Below, piece by piece: positions 8,990 to 16,281 of a stretch of 16,581 nt of DNA (positions within the stretch are counted from its first letter, which is position 1; every line of letters begins with the position of its first letter). The stretch is from Ga0077536 sp043744805. Lineage in GTDB: Bacteria > Pseudomonadota > Gammaproteobacteria > Ga0077536. The notes beneath the pieces are model-generated. The model was not told the DNA's origin, ran no database searches, and was given only the letters and a program-made list of their open reading frames with translations. The translations under genes were made by a program, and so were the position numbers. The DNA lies in NCBI GenBank assembly GCA_043744805.1, contig JAYTTZ010000281.1, forward strand, positions 1-16,581, given 5' to 3'.

Positions 8990-10236
8990 GCACTTTCTGG
9001 TTAACCTGCGCCGCGGTGCTGGTCTGCGCCGTGACCTTCCTTGGCCTGCGCGGCGCACGCTTGCGTGCCGCGTCCGAACAATCCGCCGACGCCATCTACC
9101 GGCAGCGCCGGGCCGAACTCGAACGCGACGTGGCCGACGGCTACCTCGATGCCAAGGGCCAGGTGGAAATGGCCGAGGAAATGGCCCGCATCGCGGTGCG
9201 CGAAGTGCGCAGCGAACTGGCGACACCCGCGGGACGCGGCCAGCGCATTGCCGCCCTGGGCGTGCTGGTTATGGTGGTGCTGGGCGTCGCGGTGCCGGTG
9301 TACTTCCACCTCGGGAGGCCCGAACTTGCCGCCGGCAAGGCGCCCGCCGGGGCCCCGGGCAACCACGCGTCCCCGGAGCAGATGCTTGCCGAGCTGGAAA
9401 AGCGCGCCGCCGCCGCCCCCAACGATCCGGAGCCGCGCCTGTGGATGGCGCGGGTATTCATTTCCCAGAAGCAGTACGGGCGGGCCGTGGATGAATTCGA
9501 GACGGTGCTGAAACTGGCCGGCGAAGTGCCCTCCGTGCTGGTCCAGTACGCCGACGCACTGGCCATGCTCAACGGTGGACGCCTGACCGGCCGGCCCGAG
9601 GAACTCGTGCAGCGCGCGCTGGCCGCCGAACCGCAGAATCCGACGGCACTCTGGCTGGCGGGCATTGCCGCCGAGGAAGCGGGCAGGAAAGACCTTGCGC
9701 TTGATTACCTGCAGCGTGCCCGCGTCGGCGCGATAGCCGCCGAACAGCCCGTCGAGGAGCTCGACAAGCAGATTGCAGCGCTGGGGGGCACGGTGCCCAC
9801 GGGCGCCATCCCGGACGTCCATGCAGACGCACCGGCCGTCGCACAGACCACGGGCACTGCACCGCCCGCCGCCGCCGCCGCCGCTGGTGGTCCGTCGATT
9901 GAAGTGAAAGTGAGCCTGGATCCCGCACTCGCCAGCAAGGTGGGGCCGGGTGCGCTGCTCTTCGTGCTCGCGAAGCGGCCCGCCGGCCTGCCCATGCCGC
10001 TCGCCGTGAAGCGCCTTGCGGCCGGCAGCCTGCCAGTCACGGTGCGCCTCGACGACAGCCTGGCCATGTCGCCAGCGGCCACCCTCAGCACGGCCGACAC
10101 GGTGGACGTGATCGCCCGGGTGAGCCAGCAGGGCCAGCCGATCGCCGCGAGCGGCGATCTCGAGGGCCGTCAGTCGGGGGTCGCGGTAGGCCCCGACGTC
10201 AAGATCGAGATCAGCATCGACAAACTCCTGCCCTGA
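8986..10236 (+). CDS. ccmI: TPR protein CcmI, apocytochrome c chaperone
   Basis: Membrane TPR protein that binds the C-terminus of apocytochrome c and delivers it to CcmF/H. The start at 8986 is set by an ATGA overlap with ccmH and gives 416 residues. Two transmembrane helices (about 3-20 and 88-108) flank a charged cytoplasmic loop with YRQRRAELERDVADGYL. TPR-like helices cover about 130-265. An Ala/Pro-rich linker near 285-302 leads to a beta-rich C-terminal domain (304-416: IEVKVSLDP, LFVLAKRPAG, VTVRLDDS, VDVIARVSQQG) of the type seen at the end of gammaproteobacterial CcmH/CcmI proteins. It is the last gene of the operon; the next gene converges from the other strand. Confidence 0.93.
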   Translation: MSTFWLTCAAVLVCAVTFLGLRGARLRAASEQSADAIYRQRRAELERDVADGYLDAKGQVEMAEEMARIAVREVRSELATPAGRGQRIAALGVLVMVVLGVAVPVYFHLGRPELAAGKAPAGAPGNHASPEQMLAELEKRAAAAPNDPEPRLWMARVFISQKQYGRAVDEFETVLKLAGEVPSVLVQYADALAMLNGGRLTGRPEELVQRALAAEPQNPTALWLAGIAAEEAGRKDLALDYLQRARVGAIAAEQPVEELDKQIAALGGTVPTGAIPDVHADAPAVAQTTGTAPPAAAAAAGGPSIEVKVSLDPALASKVGPGALLFVLAKRPAGLPMPLAVKRLAAGSLPVTVRLDDSLAMSPAATLSTADTVDVIARVSQQGQPIAASGDLEGRQSGVAVGPDVKIEISIDKLLP

Positions 10237-10266
10237 ATTCCCGGCGCGATCACCCGGCGGCTGGGC

Positions 10267-10560
10267 TCAGGGAATTTCCTCGATATAGGTCTGCTCCAGC
10301 GGCACCTGCACATAGCGGCTCTTACCCTCCTCCATGGCCCAGAAAAAGTAGTAGCCCTTGGCGGGCTCGCTGGTGACCTTGCCACCGCGCACCTCCCAGG
10401 TCTTGACGTGTGAGCCCGTGGCAAAAGTCACGCGGTAATTGCCTTCGAGCCAGGTCACGCCCAGCCGGGACAGGCGGTTTTGCTGCTCTTCCGAGCAGCC
10501 CGCCAGCAAGAGCACTAGCGCGGCCCCGGCGCAAAGCGCGGTCAACGGTCGGACGTTCAT
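10267..10560 (-). CDS. Small lipoprotein of unknown function
   Basis: A 97-residue protein with a lipoprotein signal peptide: basic start (MNVRPL), hydrophobic core, and lipobox LAGC with the lipidated Cys at residue 22. The residues after Cys are Ser-Glu-Glu, so outer-membrane sorting is likely because Asp at +2 is absent. The mature 76 residues hold aromatic-rich beta-type stretches (VTWLEGNYRVTF, KTWEVRGGKV, GYYFFWAMEEGKSRYVQV) and no Cys. I do not recognise the family. The start is well supported: AAGGAGG lies eight bases upstream (10569-10575). It is the last of three minus-strand genes, and converges with ccmI across 30 bases. Confidence 0.8.
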   Translation of the reverse strand: MNVRPLTALCAGAALVLLLAGCSEEQQNRLSRLGVTWLEGNYRVTFATGSHVKTWEVRGGKVTSEPAKGYYFFWAMEEGKSRYVQVPLEQTYIEEIP

Positions 10561-10598
10561 GCAGGCATCCTCCTTGGATTGAATTGGATCTGGCCCGG

Positions 10599-11099
10599 TT
10601 AACGGTGGCGTGGACGGTAGCGGGCACGATGCTTCCAGGGGGGCACCGGCGAGGCGTCCCGCCACAGGCCGAGGCCACGGGCCTTTGCGGCAACCTGGAG
10701 TTGCCGCAGGCGACGGTCCGAAGGCGCGAACTTCTTGTTCCACCACGCCAGGCCCACGCCCACGACGGCCGCGCTGGCGGAGGTCTCGCCGACGAAGATT
10801 TCGCCTACTTCACGTTGGTAGGTGCGTTCGCCGGTGAGTCGCACACGGACGGCCTTGCCTCCGATCAAATCCTGCATGAACGCCTTGGCCTCGTCCGCAT
10901 GGGGCTGCGCCGGCCAGTCGCGGTTGGCGGTTTCGGGCGCATCCACGCCATAGAAGCGCACCCGCAGGATTTCCCGCGCGGTGGTTTCCACCACCGCCGT
11001 GTCGCCGTCTGTCACCGACGCAACCCGACCCTCCAACCAGCTTTCGGCCTCAACCGAAACAAACGCGAGCAATCCGGCAAGGATGAGCCAGACGCGCAT
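10599..11099 (-). CDS. Secreted SNase-like (thermonuclease-fold) nuclease
   Basis: Predicted exported nuclease of the staphylococcal nuclease family (Ca2+-dependent phosphodiester cleavage in the type member). The 166-residue protein has a signal peptide (about 1-18, ending SVEA) and the fold's conserved sites: DGDT (31-34), Arg48, Asp53 and Glu56 in RFYGVDAPE, and Arg96 in TYQREVGEIFVG. These correspond to Arg35, Asp40, Glu43 and Arg87 of the Staphylococcus enzyme, so activity is plausible. The C-terminal RGLGLW and PVPPW segments are common in bacterial homologues. The ATG at 11099 gives a compact signal peptide. A GTG at 11126 forms a GTGA overlap with the methyltransferase stop and would add nine residues, which is a real alternative. 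The C-terminus is strongly basic (KHRARYRPRHR). Confidence 0.85.
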   Translation of the reverse strand: MRVWLILAGLLAFVSVEAESWLEGRVASVTDGDTAVVETTAREILRVRFYGVDAPETANRDWPAQPHADEAKAFMQDLIGGKAVRVRLTGERTYQREVGEIFVGETSASAAVVGVGLAWWNKKFAPSDRRLRQLQVAAKARGLGLWRDASPVPPWKHRARYRPRHR

Positions 11100-11122
11100 G
11101 GACGCCGGGCGACGTGCCCCCG

Positions 11123-11860
11123 TCACCGGGCCTTGCGCAGGAGATCGACCCTGAGCGGCTGGCCGAAGCGCACGCCGTCCGCACCCAGGTGCGCTTCGAA
11201 GCGGGACTTCACTTCTGCGTGGGTCGCCGGCGACAGCACGTGCCGCGTGTGGGTCACGCCAATCACCTGCCGTTCAAAAGCCGCGAAATCCGGGAACTGC
11301 AGCGGTTGCTTGAAGAAAAGTTGTTCCACCAGGTCGAGCGTGCCTGCGGCGACCACTGTCTCGATGGCGGCGAACGCCGCTTCGCGCACGCGCTGCTCGT
11401 CGTGGAAGAGCCGGAGGATGTCGTTGAAGGGGCCGGCAAAGATGGGTTCGGAAATCCACGCATACCCGCCTGGCCGCAGCACGCGCGCCACTTCACGCAG
11501 CGCCGGCACCATCAGGGCCAGGGGGACGTGGTGCAGGGACTTGAACATGAACACCATGTCCATGCTGGCGTCGGCAGCCGGGATTGCCTGTGCACCTGCG
11601 AGTTCGAAGCGCACATTGGGCAGCGTGGCGGTGGCGAGGTTCTTCGCATGCTGGATTTCATCGACTTCCGTCGCCAGCACGCGGCGCCCGGGTCCACCGT
11701 TGGCGATCAGCCTGGTGAGGTCGGCGCGGCCGCAGCCAAGTTCGAGGATGTCACTGTGGTCGAGCTTGAGCCGCTGCTCGAACTGCGGTGGCTCGGGAGC
11801 CGTCAGTGCGATGGGTTCGATCGCGATGCGTAACGCGGGGACGGCGGCCATGGTGTTCAT
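11123..11860 (-). CDS. Class I SAM-dependent methyltransferase
   Basis: Predicted S-adenosylmethionine-dependent methyltransferase of the Methyltransf_11 type; substrate unknown. The 245-residue product has motif I ILELGCGRAD (38-47), an acidic residue after the second strand (Glu65 or Asp67 in ATEVD), a motif near FMFKSLHHV (104-112) and the LRPGGYAWISEP strand (128-139). The remaining C-terminal part, with HTRHVLSPATHAEV, is not diagnostic. ATG at 11860 was chosen; ATG codons at 11851 and 11911 are in frame, and the latter has a weak AAGG upstream but adds a low-complexity N-terminus. It sits upstream of the nuclease gene with its stop overlapping a possible GTG start, which suggests one transcription unit. 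No functional link between the two is evident. Confidence 0.85.
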   Translation of the reverse strand: MNTMAAVPALRIAIEPIALTAPEPPQFEQRLKLDHSDILELGCGRADLTRLIANGGPGRRVLATEVDEIQHAKNLATATLPNVRFELAGAQAIPAADASMDMVFMFKSLHHVPLALMVPALREVARVLRPGGYAWISEPIFAGPFNDILRLFHDEQRVREAAFAAIETVVAAGTLDLVEQLFFKQPLQFPDFAAFERQVIGVTHTRHVLSPATHAEVKSRFEAHLGADGVRFGQPLRVDLLRKAR

Positions 11861-11954
11861 CCACGATGCAGGAGCTCGCGAGGATACCGGAGCGCCCTTC
11901 CCCCTCGCCATCGGGAGCGCCTTGCCCGGCGCGCGTGCCAACGCTGGCGGCCAT

Positions 11955-12026
11955 CGGGAAATCCCGCTTCACGCGAGCCGTGGCCTGTCTATCCTCGTGC
12001 GGGGGCTCCCCCGGCATGACGCCGGG
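11955..12026. repeat. Cluster of short inverted repeats in the longest gene-free stretch
   Basis: Three hairpin-forming repeats stand close together: CGGGA/TCCCG (11955-11966, two-base loop), GGGGG/CCCCC (12001-12012, two-base loop) and CCCGGC/GCCGGG (12010-12026, five-base loop). The last two overlap and are mutually exclusive. They lie between the methyltransferase start and the quinoprotein stop, in a 218-base interval where I see no gene. The arrangement recalls REP-like elements, but no second copy is present in the window to prove that. Confidence 0.4.
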
Positions 12027-12035
12027 CTGAAAGGC

Positions 12036-12070
12036 TTTCCGGCCGCAAGCGTGGTGCCTGCGGCCGGAAA
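12036..12070 (-). terminator. Strong hairpin just past the quinoprotein gene, possible terminator
   Basis: A perfect 12-bp inverted repeat (TTTCCGGCCGCA at 12036-12047 and its complement at 12059-12070) with an 11-base loop begins nine bases after the quinoprotein stop codon. The stem is GC-rich. In the direction of that gene the stem is followed by GCCTTTCAG and not a clear U-tract, so it may stop transcription weakly or protect the 3' end of the mRNA. The structure is certain, the function inferred. Confidence 0.5.
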
Positions 12071-12078
12071 ATCGTGGA

Positions 12079-13932
12079 TTACGGTTTGATCTTGAAGGCC
12101 AGCAGTACGTTGCCGGGTTGGGCGCCCCAGTTGGCGTAACCGGAATTCATGTAGACCCAGCCATCCACCACCACCACGCCAGACTGGTCGATGGCGCCGC
12201 CGTGACCCGCTGCGCCGTTGACGGTCTGGTAGTCGCGGACCGTGTCGTACTCCCACAGCACTTTGCCGTTGTCGGTGTCGAAGGCGCGCATCACGCCGCT
12301 CATCGCGCCGGAGAACACCACGCCAGGGATGACGGTCACGGCGGCGGTCTGTGCCGGGCTGCAGCGTTCACGCCCCGCGCAGGAGACTGGCGGAGCGGTC
12401 CACAACGGCTTGCCGTCGGCAAGGTTGAGCGCGAACAGGCCGCCGCCCTTGGTGGGATCGATTTTCACCTTGTCGCCAAAAAACTGCCCGCCTTCCCAGC
12501 GCGCATCGGACACCGCGACATAGACGGCCTTGCCGTCGCTCGCGGAGCCCCATTCGATGCCACCGAGGATGCCGCCATCGCCGACGCGGGTCTTCCACAG
12601 CACCTTGCCGTTGGCGTCCGGATCGACGGCGTGGAGCACGCCGGTCTTCTGGCCACCCAGCAGCATGCGCTTGCCATCGGCGAGTTCGACGAGGATGGGC
12701 GAGGAGCCCATGTCATGGTCGGGACCGGCGTCTTTCGGGCAGTTGGCTTTGCCCGGCAGACTGCACGCCACGTTCCACGCGTCACCCGGCAGGCCCTGGT
12801 AGGCCCAGAGTTTCTTGCCGTCCTTGAGCGACATCGCGAGCAGGGCGTCGCTGGTGTCGGTGGCGGGCTGGGTGTAGTTGTCACCGGTCGAGATGTAGAG
12901 GCGTCCCGTCCTGGCATCGATGGTGGGTGCGGACCACACGGCCCCACCGCTCGGCCCCACCGTGACCCGCCCGCTCGCATCCTGGTGCTCGACAGTCGAC
13001 ACCTGGTCGATGACGTGCTGCTTCCAGCGCAGCGCGCCGGTGGCCGGATCAAGGGCAAGCAGCGCGCCGCGGAACGTACAGCACTTGTAGGCGGGATCCG
13101 CCGCCAGCCCTTCCTCCAGCGAAGACACCGGCACGTAAAGCGTGTCGCCCACCAGCTGGAAGCCGCCGGTCACGCGGGCTGCTGGGTGTTCGTCCGCCAC
13201 CGCCACCCACTGCTGCTGGCCGGTCGCTGCATCGAGCGCGTAAACGTGGCCGCTGAGATCGCCGAAGAAGACGAACGGCGTTTGCTTGCCTGGCAAGGTC
13301 GCGACGAGCATGGCGCCCTTCACTGCCGCGTTGGCGCGGAACCTCCAGCTTGTGCAGCCGGACTTGGCGTCAAGCGCATAGACGTCGCCGCTGCGGCTGC
13401 CCACAAAGAGACGCCCATCGATCACCGTCGAGTGGGCTTCGGCGAGCGTTTCGCCGGGGAACGCAAAGGCCCACTGCAGTTCGAGCTTGCCGACGCCAGC
13501 CTTGTCGAGGCCGGCCATCGCCGCAGGCTGGAAGCGGGTGTTCTGCGGGTTCGCACCCCAGCCATTCCAGTGCGGGGCGGCGTAAGGATCGGCGCTGGTT
13601 GGCCAGGTGCTGGCAGCGCACTGGTTGGTGATCTTGGGCTTCCACGCGGCATCGTAAGTCTTGCCGGTGACGTACTCCGCGACGGCAACGCGCTGCGGAC
13701 CGCTCAGGCTGAACGTACCGACGACGCGCATCACGCCGGTTTCCAGCGCACGGACCACCCCGACGGGTTCCATCTTGCGCAAGGTGTCGGCAGTGGGTGC
13801 GCGCGCCGCGCCGCCGTCATGGCAGGCGGCACAGTGCTGCTGGTAGACGGCCTTGCCGTCGACGCTGCTCTCGGCGTGGGTGGCAAAAGCGACGGTGGTG
13901 AGCACCGCCAGGATCAAGGATCGGAAAAGCAC
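12079..13932 (-). CDS. Quinohemoprotein dehydrogenase, N-terminal heme c plus PQQ propeller (polyvinyl-alcohol-dehydrogenase-like)
   Basis: Predicted periplasmic alcohol dehydrogenase that passes electrons from PQQ to its own heme c. The 617-residue protein has a signal peptide (about 1-20), a cytochrome c domain with CAACH at 34-38 and Met68 as a possible axial ligand, then a beta-propeller from about 120 on. It shows WNGWGANPQNTRFQ at 122-135, repeated PQQ-type blades (VYALDAKSG, VYALDAATG, LLALDPATG, LHAVDPDANG, MRAFDTDNGKVLW) and a vicinal Cys284-Cys285 pair in YKCCTFRG. Heme before propeller is the order known from polyvinyl-alcohol dehydrogenase and opposite to type II quinohemoprotein alcohol dehydrogenases. 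The start is GTG, supported by AGGGAG seven bases upstream. Substrate is unknown; the PVA link is by architecture only. It would depend on the Ccm system for heme attachment. No pqq biosynthesis gene is in the window. Confidence 0.88.
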   Translation of the reverse strand: MLFRSLILAVLTTVAFATHAESSVDGKAVYQQHCAACHDGGAARAPTADTLRKMEPVGVVRALETGVMRVVGTFSLSGPQRVAVAEYVTGKTYDAAWKPKITNQCAASTWPTSADPYAAPHWNGWGANPQNTRFQPAAMAGLDKAGVGKLELQWAFAFPGETLAEAHSTVIDGRLFVGSRSGDVYALDAKSGCTSWRFRANAAVKGAMLVATLPGKQTPFVFFGDLSGHVYALDAATGQQQWVAVADEHPAARVTGGFQLVGDTLYVPVSSLEEGLAADPAYKCCTFRGALLALDPATGALRWKQHVIDQVSTVEHQDASGRVTVGPSGGAVWSAPTIDARTGRLYISTGDNYTQPATDTSDALLAMSLKDGKKLWAYQGLPGDAWNVACSLPGKANCPKDAGPDHDMGSSPILVELADGKRMLLGGQKTGVLHAVDPDANGKVLWKTRVGDGGILGGIEWGSASDGKAVYVAVSDARWEGGQFFGDKVKIDPTKGGGLFALNLADGKPLWTAPPVSCAGRERCSPAQTAAVTVIPGVVFSGAMSGVMRAFDTDNGKVLWEYDTVRDYQTVNGAAGHGGAIDQSGVVVVDGWVYMNSGYANWGAQPGNVLLAFKIKP

Positions 13933-13939
13933 GACATTT

Positions 13940-13945
13940 CTCCCT
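13940..13945 (-). promoter_or_regulatory. Ribosome binding site that fixes the GTG start of the quinoprotein gene
   Basis: AGGGAG on the minus strand, seven bases before GTG at 13932. An out-of-frame ATG at 13936 is only three bases from this site and leads to a different reading, so the GTG is the better start. Confidence 0.6.
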
Positions 13946-14035
13946 AATTACGCTGGTGGTCCAGCTTTCTTTTTCAAGGTCAGGCAGGCGCCCACGCGCC
14001 CGCAGTGTTCATGGTGCCGGCCCGCCTGCACGGGC

Positions 14036-14905
14036 TCAGCGTCGATTGATCAGCGCAACACCCACGGCCGTGACGGCAATCCCCACGACCTGCAGTAGCA
14101 GCAAGGTTTCACCAAACAGAAGGAATCCTTCTACGGCGACCACGGGTGGCACGAGGTAAAAGAGGCTCGCGACCTTCGCCGCTTCGCCCTGCCGGATGAG
14201 GTACCACAGGATGCTGACGGCGCCGAGCGACAGCACGATGCAGAGCCAGGCCAGCGCGAAGATGAACTTTGGATGCCAGACCACGCTGCCTGGCTCGAAC
14301 GCATTGGCGACCAGCACCGAACCGATCGCCGTGGCGATGAACTGCACCAGCGCACCCACCCGGTGGTCCACGCCAACCGTGGTGCGCTTCTGGTAGAGCG
14401 TGCCGAATGTGATGGCGAGCAGTGCAATGCTGCAACTCACCAGACCGAACACCGGCATCGCGCCCACCTGCACCGACCGGTACACGGTAAGCGTGAGTCC
14501 CACGAAACCCATCACAAAGCCGCACCACTGCCGACCGTCCAGGCGTTCGCCGAAGAGCGGGCCGGAAACCAGTGCCGTGAGCAGGGGCTGCACACCGACA
14601 ATGAGCGCCGCAATGCCGGAACTCATGCCGTGTGCGATGGCGATGAAGACACCACCGATGTAGAGCCCGTGCAGCAGGATGCCACTGGCGGCAAGGTGCA
14701 CATACGTCATGGGACGCCGCGGCCACGGCGCACGCACCAGCCACACGTACGCCCCCAGCAGCAGCGACACCAGGCAGTAGCGCCAGGCCATGAACGTGAC
14801 GGGCGGCGCGTAAGGCAAGCCGAACTTGGCGCCTACGAAGCCCGTGGACCACAACAGGACGAAGAGCCCCGGCGCGAGGCGCGGGAAGGCGCGCTGCAGG
14901 TTCAC
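14036..14905 (-). CDS. EamA/RhaT-type drug/metabolite transporter
   Basis: Predicted inner-membrane transporter of the DMT superfamily, usually moving small metabolites or amino acids outward; substrate unknown. The 289-residue protein contains two EamA repeats and about ten hydrophobic segments. Marks of the family include the N-terminal FVLLWSTGFVGAKFGL, the FMAWRYCLV region near residue 40, SSGIAALIVGVQPLLTAL at the end of the first repeat and VASLFYLVPPVVAVEGFLLFGE in the second. The start is GTG at 14905; no in-frame ATG is close and the ribosome site is weak. It follows the CoA-transferase stop by 31 bases and may be co-transcribed. A small GC hairpin (14020-14035) directly follows its stop, without a U-tract. 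Confidence 0.9.
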   Translation of the reverse strand: MNLQRAFPRLAPGLFVLLWSTGFVGAKFGLPYAPPVTFMAWRYCLVSLLLGAYVWLVRAPWPRRPMTYVHLAASGILLHGLYIGGVFIAIAHGMSSGIAALIVGVQPLLTALVSGPLFGERLDGRQWCGFVMGFVGLTLTVYRSVQVGAMPVFGLVSCSIALLAITFGTLYQKRTTVGVDHRVGALVQFIATAIGSVLVANAFEPGSVVWHPKFIFALAWLCIVLSLGAVSILWYLIRQGEAAKVASLFYLVPPVVAVEGFLLFGETLLLLQVVGIAVTAVGVALINRR

Positions 14906-14936
14906 GGGACGGGTCCATGCGCCGGCCGGGCCTTGG

Positions 14937-16151
14937 CTAGCATTCCTTGTCCATCAGCACACCAGCAGCCTTCAGCCTTGCGCATTCAGCCGCGTCCTTG
15001 CCGAGCAGCCGGGTAAGCACCGACTCGTTGTGTTCGCCCAGCAGGGGCGCCACGAGCGGCAGCGGGTCCGGGAAATCGCTGAAGCGCAGCGGGAAGCCCG
15101 GCGCCTCGAAGCTGCCCGCCAGGGGATCGTCGATGGTACGGACCGTGCCCCGCTCGCGCAGGTGCGGGTGCTGCATGGATTCGACGACCGACAGCACCGG
15201 TGCGCAGGGCACGTTGTGCGCTTCGAGGCGTGCGATGGCGTCATCCGGATTTGCGAACGTTTGCAGCCAGCCTTCGATGATGCCCACCAGTTCGTCGCGG
15301 CGGAGCAGGCGCTTGGGATCCGAGTCGAGGTCGGGATCTGCGGCGAGGTCCGGGCGGTCCATTGCGGCGCAGAGATCCTTCCAGTGGTGCAGGAAGGCCA
15401 TGATCGTGATGTCACGCCCATTGGCGCGATACACGCCGGCCGGGCAGACGTAGGTGAGATGGCGCCCGGAGCGCTGCGGCACCACCTGTCCGTTGGTGCC
15501 GCTGTACATGATCACGTTCATTTCGTGGCAGTGGTAGTAGGCGTCGAGCAGCGCCACGTCGAGGTGCTGGCCACGCCCGGTGCGATCGCGATGGCGCAGG
15601 GCCGCCAGGATCGCAAGCGCGGCATGCACCCCCGTGCTGACGTCGCCGAGGCCAAGCAGCGGCAGGTAGGGCGGACGATCCGCGTCGCCAATCATGGAGG
15701 TCACGCCGGAGTACGCCTGTGCGATGTAGTCATAGCCCGGCTTGGCGGACAGCGGCCCTACCTGGCCGAGCGCAGAGATGGAGCAGAGGATGATGTCGGG
15801 CTTCATGGCCTTGAGTGCTTCGAAGCCCATGCCCATGTCATTGATGACGCCAGGCTTGAAGTTCTCCACCACGACGTCGACGTGCTTCACCATCTCGTGA
15901 ACCAGCGCAAGGCCTTCGGGCTTGCGCACGTCGATGCAGACGCTCTGCTTGCCGCGGTTCTGCGTGACGTAATAGAGGCTGCGTTCGTTGCCACGGAACT
16001 TGGCGGTGTGGCGCGTCATGTCGCCGCCGGGTGCCGCTTCCACCTTGATCACTTCGGCGCCCATCTCCACCAGCATGCGGGTGCAGCTCGGCCCCGCCAG
16101 TGCGCGGGAAAGGTCGAGGATGCGAAGGCCTTCGAGCATTGGTTCCTGCAT
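14937..16151 (-). CDS. Family III CoA-transferase (CaiB/BaiF)
   Basis: Predicted to move CoA between an acyl-CoA and a free carboxylic acid through an enzyme-bound anhydride. The 404-residue protein matches the family length. It has LRILDLSRALAGPSCTRMLV (9-28), GAEVIKVE (31-38), RGKQSVCIDV (66-75) and VVVENFKPGV (93-102). The catalytic Asp is Asp170 in GLGDVSTGVHA, the position of Asp169 in formyl-CoA transferase. The ATG at 16151 is supported by AGGAAGG eight bases upstream (16160-16166). It is divergent from a short-chain dehydrogenase and upstream of the EamA gene. The acyl substrate cannot be inferred; carnitine, bile acid, succinyl or oxalyl type enzymes all share this fold. Confidence 0.93.
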   Translation of the reverse strand: MQEPMLEGLRILDLSRALAGPSCTRMLVEMGAEVIKVEAAPGGDMTRHTAKFRGNERSLYYVTQNRGKQSVCIDVRKPEGLALVHEMVKHVDVVVENFKPGVINDMGMGFEALKAMKPDIILCSISALGQVGPLSAKPGYDYIAQAYSGVTSMIGDADRPPYLPLLGLGDVSTGVHAALAILAALRHRDRTGRGQHLDVALLDAYYHCHEMNVIMYSGTNGQVVPQRSGRHLTYVCPAGVYRANGRDITIMAFLHHWKDLCAAMDRPDLAADPDLDSDPKRLLRRDELVGIIEGWLQTFANPDDAIARLEAHNVPCAPVLSVVESMQHPHLRERGTVRTIDDPLAGSFEAPGFPLRFSDFPDPLPLVAPLLGEHNESVLTRLLGKDAAECARLKAAGVLMDKEC

Positions 16152-16185
16152 GGTCTCAGCCTTCCTGCGGTGATGAGGGGGCTGC

Positions 16186-16191
16186 AGTATA
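16186..16191 (-). promoter_or_regulatory. Possible -10 element for the CoA-transferase gene
   Basis: TATACT on the minus strand, about 35 bases before the CoA-transferase start, matches the -10 consensus in five of six positions. No convincing -35 sequence is seen at the usual spacing. Confidence 0.25.
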
Positions 16192-16238
16192 GGCGCGCCG
16201 CTGGACTCTCGCCCACCCTTCGCCGGCGGTGCAGGAGG

Positions 16239-16255
16239 CGCGGCATAATGCCGCG
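16239..16255. promoter_or_regulatory. Perfect 17-base palindrome, candidate operator between divergent genes
   Basis: CGCGGCAT and its exact complement ATGCCGCG flank a single central A. The site is 26 bases before the short-chain dehydrogenase start, and contains CATAAT (16244-16249), which could be that gene's -10. No -35 is evident. Its symmetry and its place in a 130-base divergent gap fit a repressor operator. This is inference from structure only. Confidence 0.45.
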
Positions 16256-16281
16256 ACTTTCCACGTTTCAGGAGCTAAAAA

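Noticed and set aside
10236..10276. Inverted repeat AATTCCC/GGGAATT between the convergent ccmI and lipoprotein stops as a two-way terminator
   Set aside because: The arms are only seven bases and 27 bases apart, the interior does not fold into a clear stem, and there is no T-tract on either side.
13947..13978. TTGAAA with CGTAAT as a promoter for the quinoprotein gene
   Set aside because: The spacing is 19 bases, the -10 match is poor, and transcription would start inside the ribosome binding site.
13987..14000. Small GGCGC/GCGCC hairpin as terminator of the EamA gene
   Set aside because: Five-base arms without a U-tract in GC-rich DNA are expected by chance.
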